DNA of 64,000 nt from Paragyromitra xinjiangensis (GCA_038503065.1 JBCAMK010000003.1:2046001-2110000), one strand, 5' to 3'. Counted from the stretch's first letter, positions 11,201 through 24,342 are shown. Numbers and translations: made by a program. Notes: generated by a model not told the origin, from the letters alone.

Positions 11201-13328
11201 TCAGCGTCCCTTTACTTAGAATCGCGATATCATCCGCCAATAGATCTGCCTCATCCAGAAAATGCGTTGTCAGAATAATTGTACGTTCGCCTCTTGCAGC
11301 CAAGATAATGTCCCAGATTTTGCGTCGACTCAGAGGATCTAGCCCAGACGAGACCTCATCAATTGCGCAGATGTTACTGCCACCCGTAAACATGATTGCA
11401 AGCTGAAGCTTTCGCTTCTGCCCACCAGAGAGGTTGCGAGAATAGGCCTTCCTCTTCGGCATCAAGTCACAATCTGCAATCAACTTCTTAAGAATATCCT
11501 TGCTGTCGCCAGGGCATTTGAGCTTGTTCCAGTATCGCACATGTTCAGCTACTGTCAACTCATCCCAGAATACGTTCTTCTGCGGACAGATACCGATGTG
11601 CCCATTACCGCCAGCGTTGATCAGAATCTCGCCTTCTGTGACCTTTGAGAGCCCCGAGATTGCTTCGAGTGTAGTTGTCTTACCGGACCCATTAGCTCCT
11701 AGAAGAACAAGGACCTGACCTTGTCGAATATTAAGATCAAGCCCATTAACCGCAGTGACGGTTTCCTTCTTGCCACCTGCGAGCAGGTTACCAACGAAAC
11801 TTGGGACATATCGTTTTGTGAAACCCCTCAACTCAACAGCGTTATTAGGGTCAGCTGTCAGCCTATGGTTGGAAGAGCCAGTGCCGTAAAGCCACTTCTC
11901 AACAAGGGCGCCGAGGAAAATATAGCCGACTGCCTGGATAGCAAGGAAGATGAAGAGGGCAATTCCAGGGAGATTGGAGTTCTGGTTCGGAGGAGCGCGT
12001 AAAAGTGAAGCGCCTTGACGCTCCTTCTCGAACCGACCAATAAGGATGGACATGAACACGAAGTTGCTTGACGGAAAGAGCAAAGATAGCACTGCAACAG
12101 AGCCAGTGGAAGACTTGCTAAGAACCTGAGCGATGATGCCAACGATGATTGTGATGATTGCCGTAGAGATACCTGACAGTTGAGCTCGCTTGAAGAAGGA
12201 TGAAGTGAAGATGGACCAAGACGCAGATGCCAATCCAGTCAGGATAAACCAGACGAGAACGATTCCAATGCTAGTATTAGCAAAAATGCCACTTCTAAGG
12301 TTGAAAGACATTGCCACCCAACCCGGCAAATAGATCTGTCCAAAAGAGATAAAGTATGAGATAAGCCGTGCAGCTTTAGACACGCCCATAGCTTCAAGCA
12401 GTGTTGAGATTCCACGCTCTCGCTCAGCAGCCTGAAAGCCAGTATGATGGTAAATCAGACCTATATGCCCGAGGAAGATAGCAACCGAGATGTAGTCGGT
12501 GATTGCATTCATGTAACTACAAGTCTATAATTAATTATACACTCTTGAAGCGCTGAAATAGTAAGAACAGCCTTACCGGACACGAATCTCCTCCTCAAGC
12601 TCCTTTTGACTCAGGTCGGTATACATATATTCATCAATGACTACACCATCTGCACTCCCCGCTCTCGCCTGATTGGCGATGGCTTTGTCGATTGCAAATT
12701 GCAGAGGTAGTAAGAAGCTATATCCCAAAGTCAGTATCACTACCCTCTAAGAAAACCCTAACCCTACGAAATTTTCTAAAATCACAGATACTGAAGAGAG
12801 CACTTACTTCTGAGCGTCATTGTCATGGTCGTCGACATTAATCCTCCCATAACCAAATTGAGAATCCCCTCTTAGCGTATAGTTCCATACGCCATTTGTG
12901 GTCCCAGGACTCTCGTAAAAAACCGCAGCAGCAAAACACTGCGAGGCACCCCTGAGCGACTGCTTACACTCGGCCTGCAGCTGCCTGACAGGGTCTGTCA
13001 AGATGACCACCTTCCTCCCTGCAGCCTTCAGCGGGTTCGCAAGCCCATCCACTAATTGCTGAACATCTCCTCCGAGATTGTTCGTCACAAACACGAGTTT
13101 CAGATCATTATGAGCAGCGAGGGAAGCTCCAAGGTCTTTGACGGGTGCAGCGGTCCCGATACCGTATTTTGCAGGTTGGACAAAAAGGTTACGAGCATAG
13201 GAGATGAAGGAGATGAAGATGACTGGGAGGAGAAAGGCACGAAAGAAGGTCGAAAACCAGCGGCGGAAGATGATAATGCGGATGTTCTTCCAATGAAGGG
13301 TAAATACCTGACGGAAGAGAGCAACCAT
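8269..13328 (-). CDS. ABCA-type full-length ABC transporter
   Basis: Six exons join in frame to 1577 residues: 13328-12808, 12717-12577, 12516-10294, 10240-9903, 9836-8439 and 8381-8269. Order is TM1, large non-cytosolic loop, five to six TMs, NBD1, a second TM1 plus loop and TM bundle, NBD2: the classic ABCA layout. NBD1 shows GANGSGKTT (Walker A), LSGGQKRKLQ (signature) and ICAIDE (Walker B). NBD2 shows GPNGAGKTT, LSGGNKRKLS and LLLDEP, so both sites look complete. The last splice restores the typical ABCA ending in which the C-terminal helix reads TLDQVFLTIV. The start is the ATG before VALFRQVF, followed by a basic segment and the first TM. ABCA proteins move lipids or sterols across membranes; the substrate here is unknown. 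Intron 1 carries a two-copy telomere-like repeat. Confidence 0.93.
12754..12765 (-). repeat. Two-copy telomere-like repeat in ABC transporter intron 1
   Basis: AACCCTAACCCT lies within the intron spanning 12807-12718. It reads TTAGGG on the coding (minus) strand. Confidence 0.8.
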
Positions 13329-16300
13329 GATGGCACCAGGCACCAGCGATGGTGGTGAAAGAGTGATAGTCCGTGATTGATATGGTATGTTTGTTGAGAA
13401 TATATCAGAATTAAAAATCGGATTATGTAAAAGCCTTAGACGCAAAACTGGGAGATACTGTCCAGGCGGGAAAGACCAACATATATAGCAAAGGTTAATT
13501 AATTATGGCAACAGCACAGCCAACGCGAAGACTCGAGCCCCGTTGCTGGAACACAAGGCGCACAAGGACAGGCGCTAGTGATCTTGCTGACGTAGCCTTT
13601 GACGAGTGAACGAGGTAATAATACCTTAGCAGATAGAGAGAGATTGGGAGAGAGAGAAAAGAGAAAGGGCAAAAACGACTAAGATCAACGAGTCAGGATA
13701 CGAAACGATAACATTGGCAGGCGGAAATAGCTCCGTCAATGGGGCGATGTCATGGAGCCTTGGGAATAATAGCAAACCCAAATTGAATTGGATGGATGAG
13801 GAACGGGTGATTAGGTGGTGGGGTTCAGTGGTCGGCTACAGTTAGATTTAGAGACTGGTTAGGATGTGATAAATAGGGAATTTGAGAAAGGTGCGATTTA
13901 ATCCATTATTTCAAGAGTATCTGGAGGACACCCGTTGCCTATTTGCTCTTTGCTCTTCCAACCTCTCACCCCCCCCTTTCCGTAACTTATACGTGTAAAG
14001 CCAAGCATGTTATGCCTCCAACGATGTACCCTGAAAATATGCCCACGAGGAGATCGTGGGGATCCCATCTAGACCAAACATCCCAGTACATCTCCTGATT
14101 TGGAAAGAGCGAGTCTGAAAACATCACCCAAAGAGATTTTAAGTTAACCGAGGCGCTCTGAATTAACGGTTTAAAGTCGCACAAGGCTGTACGCGCTTGA
14201 CTCCTTCTCGTTCCCACTAGTTACACAGTTCGCCTTCTCTTTGTTGGACATGTAGGAGGGGCTTCAGGCCATTACGCGTTCATTCGAGCATTTCAATCGT
14301 GCCTTATCGCTCACAAGCAACCCTGCAGAAGTACATGTAGTAACCCATTTTTCTTTAGCCTTTTCCCTTCAACAATTTCTTCGTCCCGGTTATAAAAGAT
14401 TTCCTGGAAAACCCCTCTTAAGGTTAAATTTTAAGGTTTCACAGGGGTCTTTACGTATCGGGAGATCGGAGTCCGGAATGGCGGGTGTCAAAAAAAGTAA
14501 ATTCAGCCTTAGTGAGGCTCAAGCCTTGAATAGTCTCGGCGAGGCAGCCGAGCCCTGCTCCCTCCAACCTCGTACTCGCTAAAGCCTACTCCATACACAC
14601 ACAAGTTCTTAAGTTCGCAAGGACCTCAACCGTTATGTTCGGAAAATCCATGTGGCCGGTAGCAAAGAATCGGTTACGCGCGTCGGTACCGGGTATCTAC
14701 ATTACGTTTAAAAAGTTCATCTAGGGTATTAGGAATGCTATTTTCAGTTTCTCGTGAACCTAAACCCGCTAAAAGCATGGTGAAGACGCGGACGGTATTG
14801 TGAATGCCCACGTCTGCATATCGCTTTCCTAGACATCGACATTCATTATCTGACTCACCAGTTCCATCAACTATAAAAATACTCGAAATAAGACACATCA
14901 TGATTACTATCTATAAACTCTTGGCGACAGTATAAGCATACATGTAGTGACTTCTTCTACATACTCCTTCCAGTCAAAGTGAATTTATACAGTTGGAATG
15001 CCACCTGCCTCGTGTTTAAAACTTTCCAGCTGAATTGATTTTCGAACTCAATCCTTGGCATATATCATCCCTCGGAATAGATCGGCCTTGGCTTATGATC
15101 CCCTTCATCATTGGCTGTTAGTCCAGTAGGGTTCATAGTGCCACTCTCAAGCATAAAAATGAATTTTTATAGGAAAATCACCAGTTATTCTGTCTCTGTA
15201 ACCTAAGAAACCCTTATTCGCTGACTCATGGCGACCCAGTGCAGAAAAAAGGTCCGATCAGATGCATAGATTCTGCCTTGCCAACATCCAAAGCTTACGG
15301 TTTGAAGAAAAATTCAAGCGCCATAGCAAAATAAGCTTTGACTAACCTCTTTCTCCATTGAAGATCTAAGTGACCTGTCACGGTCACGCCGACGGCAAAC
15401 TCGGATGATCAAATTCGAATCTTTCGGCTTCGAGTGTAGTGGCTGAGCACGAAATCACCGTGCTGTTACCCGGGTGCGGGCCGCGTCCCGCTCGATAGGT
15501 CTCTATTCGTATTACCGCGCACCACTAACAGTATCCATTGCGAATCTAATTGCTGGTCTTCTGACTATCTCCAGTTTCTTTCACATATTTTTTTCCTTTC
15601 TTTTTCCAATGGCCGATCTCAATTACACTCGGCGTGGCCGACAATGTGGCTGCGATATCAAGGCAGTGCGAGCGAGCTCCTATGCATCGCCTGCTCTAGA
15701 TCTGCTGCTAAACGAAAAGGCTACATAGGATACTAAGCCAGCTGATGGAGAAGCAAGTAATAAACCCCAGTTCGACAGTTACCAGATATTGCATCAGCGA
15801 ACGAAATCACGAAATATCACTCATCGACGAATCGAGGGGTTGAAATCAACGCCCAGTCCCCTTCCCATGCATTATTATTGTTATTCACTACCTAAAGATT
15901 GACACGTACAGCTTTAAGAAGTGTCCATATGGCTTTCAGTCTAGTTGACGTATATGTGGGCTAAAATTCCATTTTGGAAGCCATGGGCGTTTGATTGCCT
16001 CACAACTAAGCTCTAAGCCATGATACATTTCTGGGGCGCTACAAGATCTACATTCTTCTCATCGACGAAGAAATGATTGCTCCTGGTTTTGGTAGGAACG
16101 TCTTCCAGCCATCGATCACCTATGACTGACTTTGACCCATTAGCCCCGCAGGTAAATAAAAACCTCTCATTCACTTGAACCTCTGGTAACTGAATCTGAG
16201 GAGTTTCTATGATAACACAAAACAGGGGTTCTGATCCGGAAGTGCACCATTAGACGCCTAAAGGCGTTTTAGCAAGGGTAGCATCTCAGGCACTCCGAAA

Positions 16301-17409
16301 ATTTGGGTAGTCCCCTATAGCCAATTAAAGAAGATAAACTAGAGTAAGGCTGACACGGGTATGAGCTGGGTTTCGTGGTGGTGGTTGATAACTGCCAAGG
16401 CCCAAGGCTGACGCGAAATAGCAGGCTTACTATTGGCAGAGCTAGTTTTGGGAACCAAGTATACAGGGAGATACTCTCTGCAAGAAACGCAGGAATGGGC
16501 CATTAGTATGAGTTTCCTGCTTTAGTTTGGCTCCTCGTGGGATCCCGTTATCGGGTGTTTTCGATCAGACGCCTGAGCCCTGAGACGGTCGAGCTAATTT
16601 CAAACCCCCCGTAATGAGGGTCTGGATGATACTGGTACATACTTTCTCTGGACCTGCCTCCGTGAAGTACACTGCTTAGCAAGGGTTCAGTCATATAGTA
16701 TCAGTGCTGTCTAGGTGTCTCGAACTGGATCCTCTATGGTTGGTTTGTCATAAGGGTCATGTAAAAGGTGCCCAGGCCAAAATAATTTGGAAGCACTGAT
16801 ACTACATAACCTAGATAATACATTATCTTAATGGGTAAATTCTCAGGAAACGCAACGGAAGCTTGAATGCCGGTTGTGAGCACCCCTGTAATGCAGGTTG
16901 AATCCTGAGGCTGGTAGATGCTCAAACGCGTAAGCCTAAATTCTATGTTGGGGGTATTCCATTGGTGTGAAATAGAGGGGAGGAGTGTAACCAGTGCTGG
17001 TCCCAAATTGAAGTTTGTCTTACGCGGCCCTATCTCCGTGAGATGGCTTCTGCATCCGCTGGCCTGTTATCGAGTGAGATATTGTGAATGCATACGGGCC
17101 TTGGCAGATCGTTGGGGCATGAATGGGTTTGAAAACCCTCAACTCATGTTGTGTAGGCTTCAGTGAAGCTCCTCGACATGCCTGTCGAACGGATCTCCCA
17201 TACACCTACGTGTATAGTTCCTCATCCAGACTCTCGGTCCCCAACCCGCGCGCTATGATTTCTGTTGGAAGTGGATCTATGCCCTGATCACAATGCTGGA
17301 TAAGGCATTGTAACCCGAATTTCCCTGGATGGTGTATCAATTCTGCAAATTGCTATCTATAATCTCTGCTAGTAACGGCGGCAAAGTGTATCACATCCAA
17401 CCCGTCACA
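13329..17409. other. Gene desert of about 4.1 kb
   Basis: The first few hundred bases serve as promoter and 5' UTR for the ABC transporter and include an AG-rich run near 13636-13668. Beyond that I see only short frames (13987-14217, 14674-14901 and 16734-17006 on the minus strand; 15474-15728 on the plus strand). None has a recognisable domain or plausible splice partners. The region may hold degraded repeats, but I found no intact terminal repeats or transposase. Confidence 0.5.
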
Positions 17410-18720
17410 TCATATCCCTGAGCCTTCAGAATAGGGCGAAAAATCCACCAAACCCTCACTCCCAGGAGTGTAAAATGTCTTCCTATCATATTTTCTCGAT
17501 GGCAAACCTTCCATCAGCCGTCTCGGCAGATCTGGATTGCTGGTGAAGTGTCTGCCAAAAGCAACCGCGTCCGCTCTCCCTGTACGTCTTCATTTAGCCC
17601 CCATCCCAGAGTGATTTCTAATAGCATGTGTTGGCAAAGTACCCTCAGTGATAGCGCTTCTCGCACTATCTGCATCAAATCCACCAGCAGTGATGAGAAC
17701 AGTTTGTTTCAGGATATCCCTGAAGGGCCAGATGGACAGCTCCGCGGACTCTGCCTTTCCCTTTGTCTCTTCTTTTGCTGTTTCACTTCTCTGTATCGAA
17801 CTCGAGAATGCCCCCTCAGTGCTAAGCTGATCATACCGTGGCTCCACAATATGGACGTACGCCACTTGTCTCTTTTCCAGCTGTCTAACATATTCTCCGA
17901 AGGTCTCCAGCCTATTCGCATCTCTTGTTTCCTGCAGAACATGAAACGGTGCGATTCTTACACCAACTCTATCAGATCCAACCGCATCAATAACCGCATC
18001 AATAACTTCCAGTGGAAACCTCACACGATTCTCCATCGAGCCGCCGTACCTGCCAATGCGGGTATTGATGTTCGAGTGCAAGAAGGTATCCAAGAGGTAT
18101 CCATTCCCTGAATGGATCTCGACACCATCGAAGCCAGCACGAATAGCATTTTTAGCTGCGATCGAGAAAGCGTGAAGCACAGCGGCCACGTCGGCTTCAG
18201 TCATTTCCTGAGAGGGGACATAGGGTTCTCTGATATTCTGCGAACCGAACAAAATGTGGGTTCCTGGAAGGGGAGTCGTGACTGATGCGAGTGGTGGGAG
18301 GCCGCCGGTTTGTGATGGGACTGATACTCAGCCAACGTGCCTACTCTAGTCGTTAGACTTAAGAGTTACGGGTACGAATAATGTATTCTTAGGTGATACT
18401 CACCATATTTGAGCGAAAAATACACCGCCTTCGTCGTGAACAGTCTGCGTTATACCTCTCCAGGCTTCGACTTGTTCTTCGCTCCACAATCCAGGAGTGT
18501 TTGGGAATCCCTTTCCACGTGGGTCTACTATTACTCCTTCAGAGATCATTAGGCCACCCTTTGTCGTCCGCTGAGAATAATATTCCGACATCAATTTTGT
18601 GTTTGGAACGCCATTATCGGCGGCGCGCATGCGTGTCATTGGAGCGAGGACTATGCGATGGGATAGTTTGTGTGAAGGGAGAGCAAACGGTGTTGAAAGT
18701 ACATCATCTGTGGCAGTCAT
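17410..18720 (-). pseudogene. Old yellow enzyme (NADH:flavin oxidoreductase), nonsense mutation
   Basis: Three exons are evident: 18720-18404, 18340-17643 and 17579-17410. Family hallmarks are LAPMTRMRA near the start, GFDGVEIHSGNGYLLDTFL, RYGGSMENR, the ITAGGFD strand, and [16 protein letters not shown] near the end. These enzymes are FMN-dependent reductases of activated C=C bonds. In the only frame that joins exons 1 and 2, the conserved W-H-x-G-R motif reads W-H-V-G-stop: TGA at 18330-18328 where CGA is expected. The rest of the frame stays open to 17410, so the lesion looks recent. I tested nearby alternative acceptors and none removes the stop while keeping the frame. Alternatives are a sequencing error or an unusual splice. 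Confidence 0.75.
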
Positions 18721-20078
18721 TGCTAATTTTTGTCAGACTTCTTTTCTATCGAGTAGAATTGCAGGAGAAATAATGGTGAAGGTGGGTTAGGTGTTGTGCT
18801 GGAACTTTAACTCCTTTGTGTATAGGAAACTGGTCACATATATGTTGGTCATTCTCAGTACAATTCCTTTTATTTTCATCGAATGCTTTGAAATACAGTT
18901 CCTGGAACACGCTAGAAACTGTTTGCATAAATATAAAGTCGACAGTTTCCTTTGGAGGTGAAAATAAGAGTTCCACCCTAGTCGATCGTGCATGGTCGGG
19001 TAGGGTTAGGGGAGCATTTGTCAGGGTGCTTACTTGTACCTGCCAAAAAAATCGATCAATGAATTGGTCATCAATGGGCCTCAATGATGTCTCCGTGGAG
19101 AAATTTTCCGAAGGGGAATGTGAATGGTATCCAGTTCTTGGGTTGCTGTATTTAATTGCATTGAGGTGACTCGCTAACGGTCGTTCTAAGTTATAACCTT
19201 AATACGACTTCACGCATCACGAAGAACCCTTTTGTTGTCAAAACGCTAATTGTCACGCAATTGTGGGAAGTGTAGTACGAAAAGTCACGTCTATCGTTCG
19301 TAAGGAATACACTATCTATACATAGAAGGGTCAACTTCTATTATCGCAGTTGAAAGAATGGCTAGAGCATCTCGATCACCCCCTTCTAGAGTCACGCGCT
19401 CAGTAAAGAACTCACTGCGAAGGCAGCTGTGAGGACACAACTACCAGATATGCATGGTAGTTGCTTGTTATCGTTTATCAGCTTCGCCAAGCGCTACTCT
19501 AGGAGCTATCGCCGAACAAAAACGCATTCTCGGACTTTAAATCTAACCTGCGGGGTACCAAGGCTACCTTGCCTACTTCGATAGCGACTCTTGTTCACTA
19601 CAAGATACAAACCCATAAAGAAACCTGCTCTATCGCTTTCTCTTCTTTGTGAGAGCGATGAACTTCGTTGGTACTAAGAGAAAGTAGCTGTTGTGGTTAC
19701 CTTTGCGTTTCTTCGGGATCCTTGACGTTCTCGGCTCGCTTCAATACTGGCCGAGAAAATTGTTTCGGGGATATCCTGCCAAGGCCAGCCGACTCTAAAA
19801 GAGCAGTTGGTCGCCCCGCAATTCCTACATATTCGATTCGAGCTTCCCGACTCTTCAATTTTCTGATTCAAACTCCCTATATTTCGTTCCAATAGATGGC
19901 ATCAGAACTTCCGCGGCTAAAGGTTCGGCACGCTATCCGAACAGCTTGCTTTTACGATTGACTTATAACATGACTCCTACTCTGAGCAGTAGAAGCCAAC
20001 GTTGTTTCGACAACGTTAGGGAATGCCTTTACAGAAAAATACTATTTGTGACAATAACTCCCTAAGGGACAACACAAG
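18721..20078. other. Divergent intergenic region, OYE and MFS genes
   Basis: Contains the upstream regions of the old yellow enzyme pseudogene (minus) and the MFS transporter (plus). No supportable coding sequence. A single TAGGGTTAGGG-like tract lies near 19000. Confidence 0.4.
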
Positions 20079-22054
20079 ATGGCGCCGACAGAACCGCAAG
20101 AAGATGATATACCTACCCCAAGGCAGGTGAAAGGTTGGAGGATTTTTACAGTTGCGTTTCTAGCATGCATGGGAGCATGTATGTTTGGATATAACCTAGG
20201 AGTCATCGGAGGTGAGCCATCCACTACTCCTCATCCATTGAGAGTCAAGTAACTCACGATTTATATAGGATGCATCACGCTTCCCAACTTTCACACAGAC
20301 TTCAACCTCCCAGAGACAGGGACGCCAGAATACAATTATATCGTGGCAAACATTGTTTCTAGTTTCCAAGGGGGAACAATCTTCGGAGCTCTATTAGGTT
20401 ACCCATTGACTGAGAAATTTGGGCGAATACCGACCCTGCGACTTGCAGCATTGATATTTATCGCTGGCTCTGCTATGCAAGTGAGTCTCGATAATCACAA
20501 TTTAGGGTTAGGGTTACGCTAACCGTTGGTTAAGACTTGGGCCAATGGATCCTTAGGCCTTATGTACGCTGGGCGCTTGATTGGTGGTCTCGGAATTGGT
20601 GGAACGTCTCTCCTCATTCCACTCTACCTCTCAGAGATTTCTCCACCCTCAATTCGAGGCTTTTTGGTTGGCATGCATGAAATTCTCAACCAAATTTCCT
20701 CGTGTGCAGGTTTCTGGGTCAACTACGGCACCTTACCGCTATCTGGATCGAATCAATGGCGAATTCCGCTAGCTATTCAAATTTTACCTGGTGGTCTGCT
20801 ATTTATAGCTTGTTTCATCATTCCCGAATCACCGAGATGGCTTATTAAGAATGAACGGTTCGAGCAGGCTGGGAGAATTTTAAGTAGGATTAGAAACTTG
20901 CCACTGGAACACGAATATCTTCGGAAGGAATTCACTACCATGAAAGACCAGGCAGAACTAGAAAAAGCTGCGGGGCTTCAAGCTAACGAGAGTGAAAAGG
21001 GTTTAAGTCGGATTTTTGGACCAGGGGACCTAAAGAGACTTGGGGTTGGTGTCTTGATGATGGTTGCGCAGCAACTTACAGGTATCAATGCTATGAATTA
21101 CTATTCTGTTTGTGCTCACCGTCCACCTATTTCTTAAGCCCTTGGGGGCCTACTGACATTGGTGATTTCTCTCACGTAGCCAGCAATTTTTAAAAGCATA
21201 GGATTCTCTGGAACAAACGTCGGATTGTTTGCAACTGGGATATACGCAATTGTTAAGGCAGTAGCAACACTATTGTCTCTGGCATTCTTTATTGACCGTG
21301 CCGGTCGACGGAAACTTTTGATTATTGGAGCTACCGGCGCATCATTGGCGATGTGGTATATTGGCGGGTATATTGTTGCGGCAAAAGTCGATCCCAACCA
21401 CCCACAAAACAAGTCTGCCGCGGCTTGGGTTGGTATCGTAGGTGTATATGTATATGCTGTAAGCTGAGACTTTGCGAATGATGGAAAAAAGGACAACGTT
21501 GATCATTTCGCAGATGTTCTTTTCAATAGCTTGGAACGGTAAAGTCGTCTCTGGTCAATCTATTTATTCTCGTTAACTAACCTCGGAAATCTTTGATTAC
21601 CAGCGATCCCATGGATCTGTAAGTAATTCAATACACTGGTTGCGTCTACCGTTAGAGTGTTGCTAAAGAGAAAAATAGATTGCTCTGAGATTTTCCCTGG
21701 GCGAATCCGAGCCCTTTGTGTTTCGATCACGACCGCCACTCAATGGCTAGGGTGAGTACAGGACCCTTCCGCTTATTAGAGTCTCGTTAACTCTCTCCCT
21801 TAACTAGGCAATTCGTCATAGCCCGCGCAACTCCATACATGATCTCAAATATTGGCGGCGGCACGTACATGTTCTTTGCTGCAAGCATGGTAGTGATCGT
21901 GTTCTGGGTATATTTCTTCATCCCAGAGACAAAGGGTAGAACACTGGAAAGTATGGACGAGTTGTTCGGGGTTGATAGAGGAGCCACCGTCATTACGACT
22001 GCTGAGGTACTGAGCGAGAAGAAGGAAACGGATGATGCCTTGGAGACTGTATAG
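20079..22054 (+). CDS. MFS sugar/quinate-type transporter
   Basis: Eight exons give an intact 518-residue protein: 20079-20211, 20269-20480, 20535-21107, 21180-21458, 21514-21538, 21604-21618, 21679-21751 and 21808-22054. Hallmarks of the sugar-porter family are present: FGYNLGVIGG in TM1, the GRLIGGLGIGG loop, PESPRWLI closing the first half, QQLTGINAMNYYS in TM7, DRAGRRKLL, and the terminal PETKGRTLESMDELFG motif. The GCITLPNF segment after TM1 resembles quinate permeases more than hexose carriers, so a quinate or related small-acid/sugar proton symporter is likely, but substrate is inferred. Exon 6 is only 15 nt. Intron 2 carries a telomere-like repeat. It is divergent from the old yellow enzyme locus. 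Confidence 0.93.
20502..20516 (+). repeat. Two-copy telomere-like repeat in MFS intron 2
   Basis: TTAGGGTTAGGGTTA sits inside the 54-nt intron 20481-20534, on the coding strand, as in the ABC transporter. Confidence 0.85.
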
Positions 22055-24342
22055 TTTGAGTTTATTCTTGATGACACAGCCCGGCAGGCGCGAGGGGATC
22101 TTAGCTTGCTTAATATTATTAAGCTTTGGCTAAGGCTTATATAATAGATAAACACGTATATCAGCTGATGTACTCGTAAATGATTGATAAATAGGTTAGG
22201 TCATGCTCCCACTGTACGTGCCACGTGCCTAGCCCCTTGAAGGGAGAATACAAATGTTATTTCTAGCACTAGAGGTACTAATAATAGACAAGAGCATATC
22301 CAAACCCGCAATTTATGTACCGAGAGATACGCAGACTCCGGGAGGGCCGTTCTTCATTCCACATGCTATCAAAAATGTCCCAAGATCTTTACTTCTTACT
22401 AGTGATCTCTGGTTCTCTCGGCTAAACTTTAATTTCCTAACTGTTCCAGGGATACCTTTGATGGGGGTCTAATCTACCTCAGCAATTTAATCGTTGCTTG
22501 ACCTTTAATCGATCATTAACAGCAAATGGGGCGAGTCATGGGTTATGATCCATGGGGCTCCAATTAGGTGAAATGAAAGAATTAGCCGTGTATATCGCGA
22601 TCGGAAGATATTCGCGTAACAAACGGTAGGGGAGTGGGTTAGCGATAGTGTGTTTTGCTTATGCTGTTTGCAATTGCTAGAAGTAGCTCAGACATGTAGT
22701 AGTCTGGTTGGCCTCCCCATTTCCTCCATAATCAGGTGACATCATATTACTTTTCACCGTTCGCAAAACGTACGCGTAGCTCCAACTCGTGTCCGCGTAT
22801 ATGCGGCTCTGCAGGTACTAGAAGGATCACTTTTCCGGCATCTATATCGGGATTACTTTGTGTTGCTGATGAAATTTGGCGGTATCTCAGGACTCCAAGT
22901 GAAAAACGAATCGTACTACAAAAACTAAATATGTGGTGTGCCCCCACGTTCCGGTATCTCAACATGGTAAGTTGACCGAAAGTTAACCGAAAATTTGCAT
23001 GGCTGAAAAGCCCTCCCAGAAGACGCGACAATGACATACAATTAACTGGAGATCTAGATGGAAAAAATAGAGGAACTCACGTAAGTGGTAGAAGGCGTTA
23101 TATTTATGGATAGAGCAATCCCCAAGATTCAATAGTAGTGGAAGTTCAATCATCGCCTTGACCCCTAAGAGCTCAGGGAATTCTACCTTATAAATAATCT
23201 TCAATCGATTTCGTCTTGCTTTCTACTATTATTATCTATCCTATGAGCTCTTGAAGGATGGTTACAGTAAGCCAGTATTTTCTTGGCGGCTTCTATGCAT
23301 GTGGGATAAGAATCGAGCACCTTCGATCGCCTAGGTGGAGTCCTCAGCAGGCCAATAGAAAGCCTAGAATATTCAAGGAATAGTCAAGCGCATGGCCAAG
23401 GGGTTGGATTTGAGATATCTAAGGCTAAACATGCCTAGGTATGCTGAAGGGTTGAGCATATACTATGTGAGTCTATCTTTTAAATCTAGGGTAGGCGGTC
23501 CCGCAGACTAAGCTTAAGTAGCATAATTAATACCACGTGTCTTTGGAGGACAGTTAGGTTCTAGTTATACGGATTTCTCGGACTATATGTTCCGTTGCCA
23601 ACGGTTCCCCATTGCGGTAGTGTTAACTGCAAGGAATAGGATGTTCTTGAAAAGGCTAGTGTGACAAACGCTCAAGGGTGCAGGAATCCTTCCGATCTGT
23701 GTTTAACTTAAGGTTTAGTCCGAGCACCAGTAGGATGTTAATTCCCGGGATTAATTACCACAATAATCTAAAATATGAATACAGGTCACGAGGGCTTTTA
23801 GAGGTAAACTGTTCTCATCAAGCTTACCTTGACCCTTCCAGATTTATGCATTATTACTATGTGTCTCGTCTCAATCTAATGAATCGATTTACTTGCCGTA
23901 TCTGAAAGGAGTCTGTCAACCCGAGTCGTTCGTTAGTACTGTGGGTTGATTGTCTGCAGCTGTACTGTATAGATGTGCCTAGCAAATGCGTGTCAATATT
24001 TGTACCACCTCGCTTCAAATTTTCGTATTCTCCGCTCCAAAAATAGAACGTTGATCTTGTTTATTAAAGTTCTGCACACCTGAATGGTCCCTGTAGCGAA
24101 ACGTCTATTTACCGGAATGTAGGACCGATTATTTCCTAGGTTTGCGCAAGTAATACGAAAGAACCCAGGAGACTGCGACTTGTACGTACAGGTACAACAG
24201 TTGGCGAAAAACTCAGAAACCATAGGCTAATTGATGGATAATGTTTTCTTTATAAATTGGCAAAGTATCGCACGATTTGCGGAATGTCAGTGCACATTGC
24301 TCTTCCCTCTCTATCGCACTGTAGCGAACACCAAGTACTATT
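22055..24342. other. Gene-poor interval
   Basis: About 2.3 kb between two plus-strand genes. Only short frames without domains (for example 22747-23037 minus and 23678-23905 plus). The last few hundred bases would be the promoter of the CBM1 gene. Confidence 0.45.

Noticed and set aside
14674..14901. Minus-strand frame with VDGTGESDNE, suggesting a DUF2235-like fragment
   Set aside because: Resemblance is limited to a few residues and there is no plausible continuation on either side.
17580..17642. Treating the stop after HSGMGAK in the old yellow enzyme as a second nonsense lesion
   Set aside because: A 63-nt intron with GT and AG borders removes it and restores the conserved [12 protein letters not shown] segment, so only the TGA at 18330 counts as a break.
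17410..22054. Secondary-metabolite cluster around the old yellow enzyme and MFS genes
   Set aside because: No polyketide synthase, NRPS, terpene synthase or pathway regulator is present within the window.
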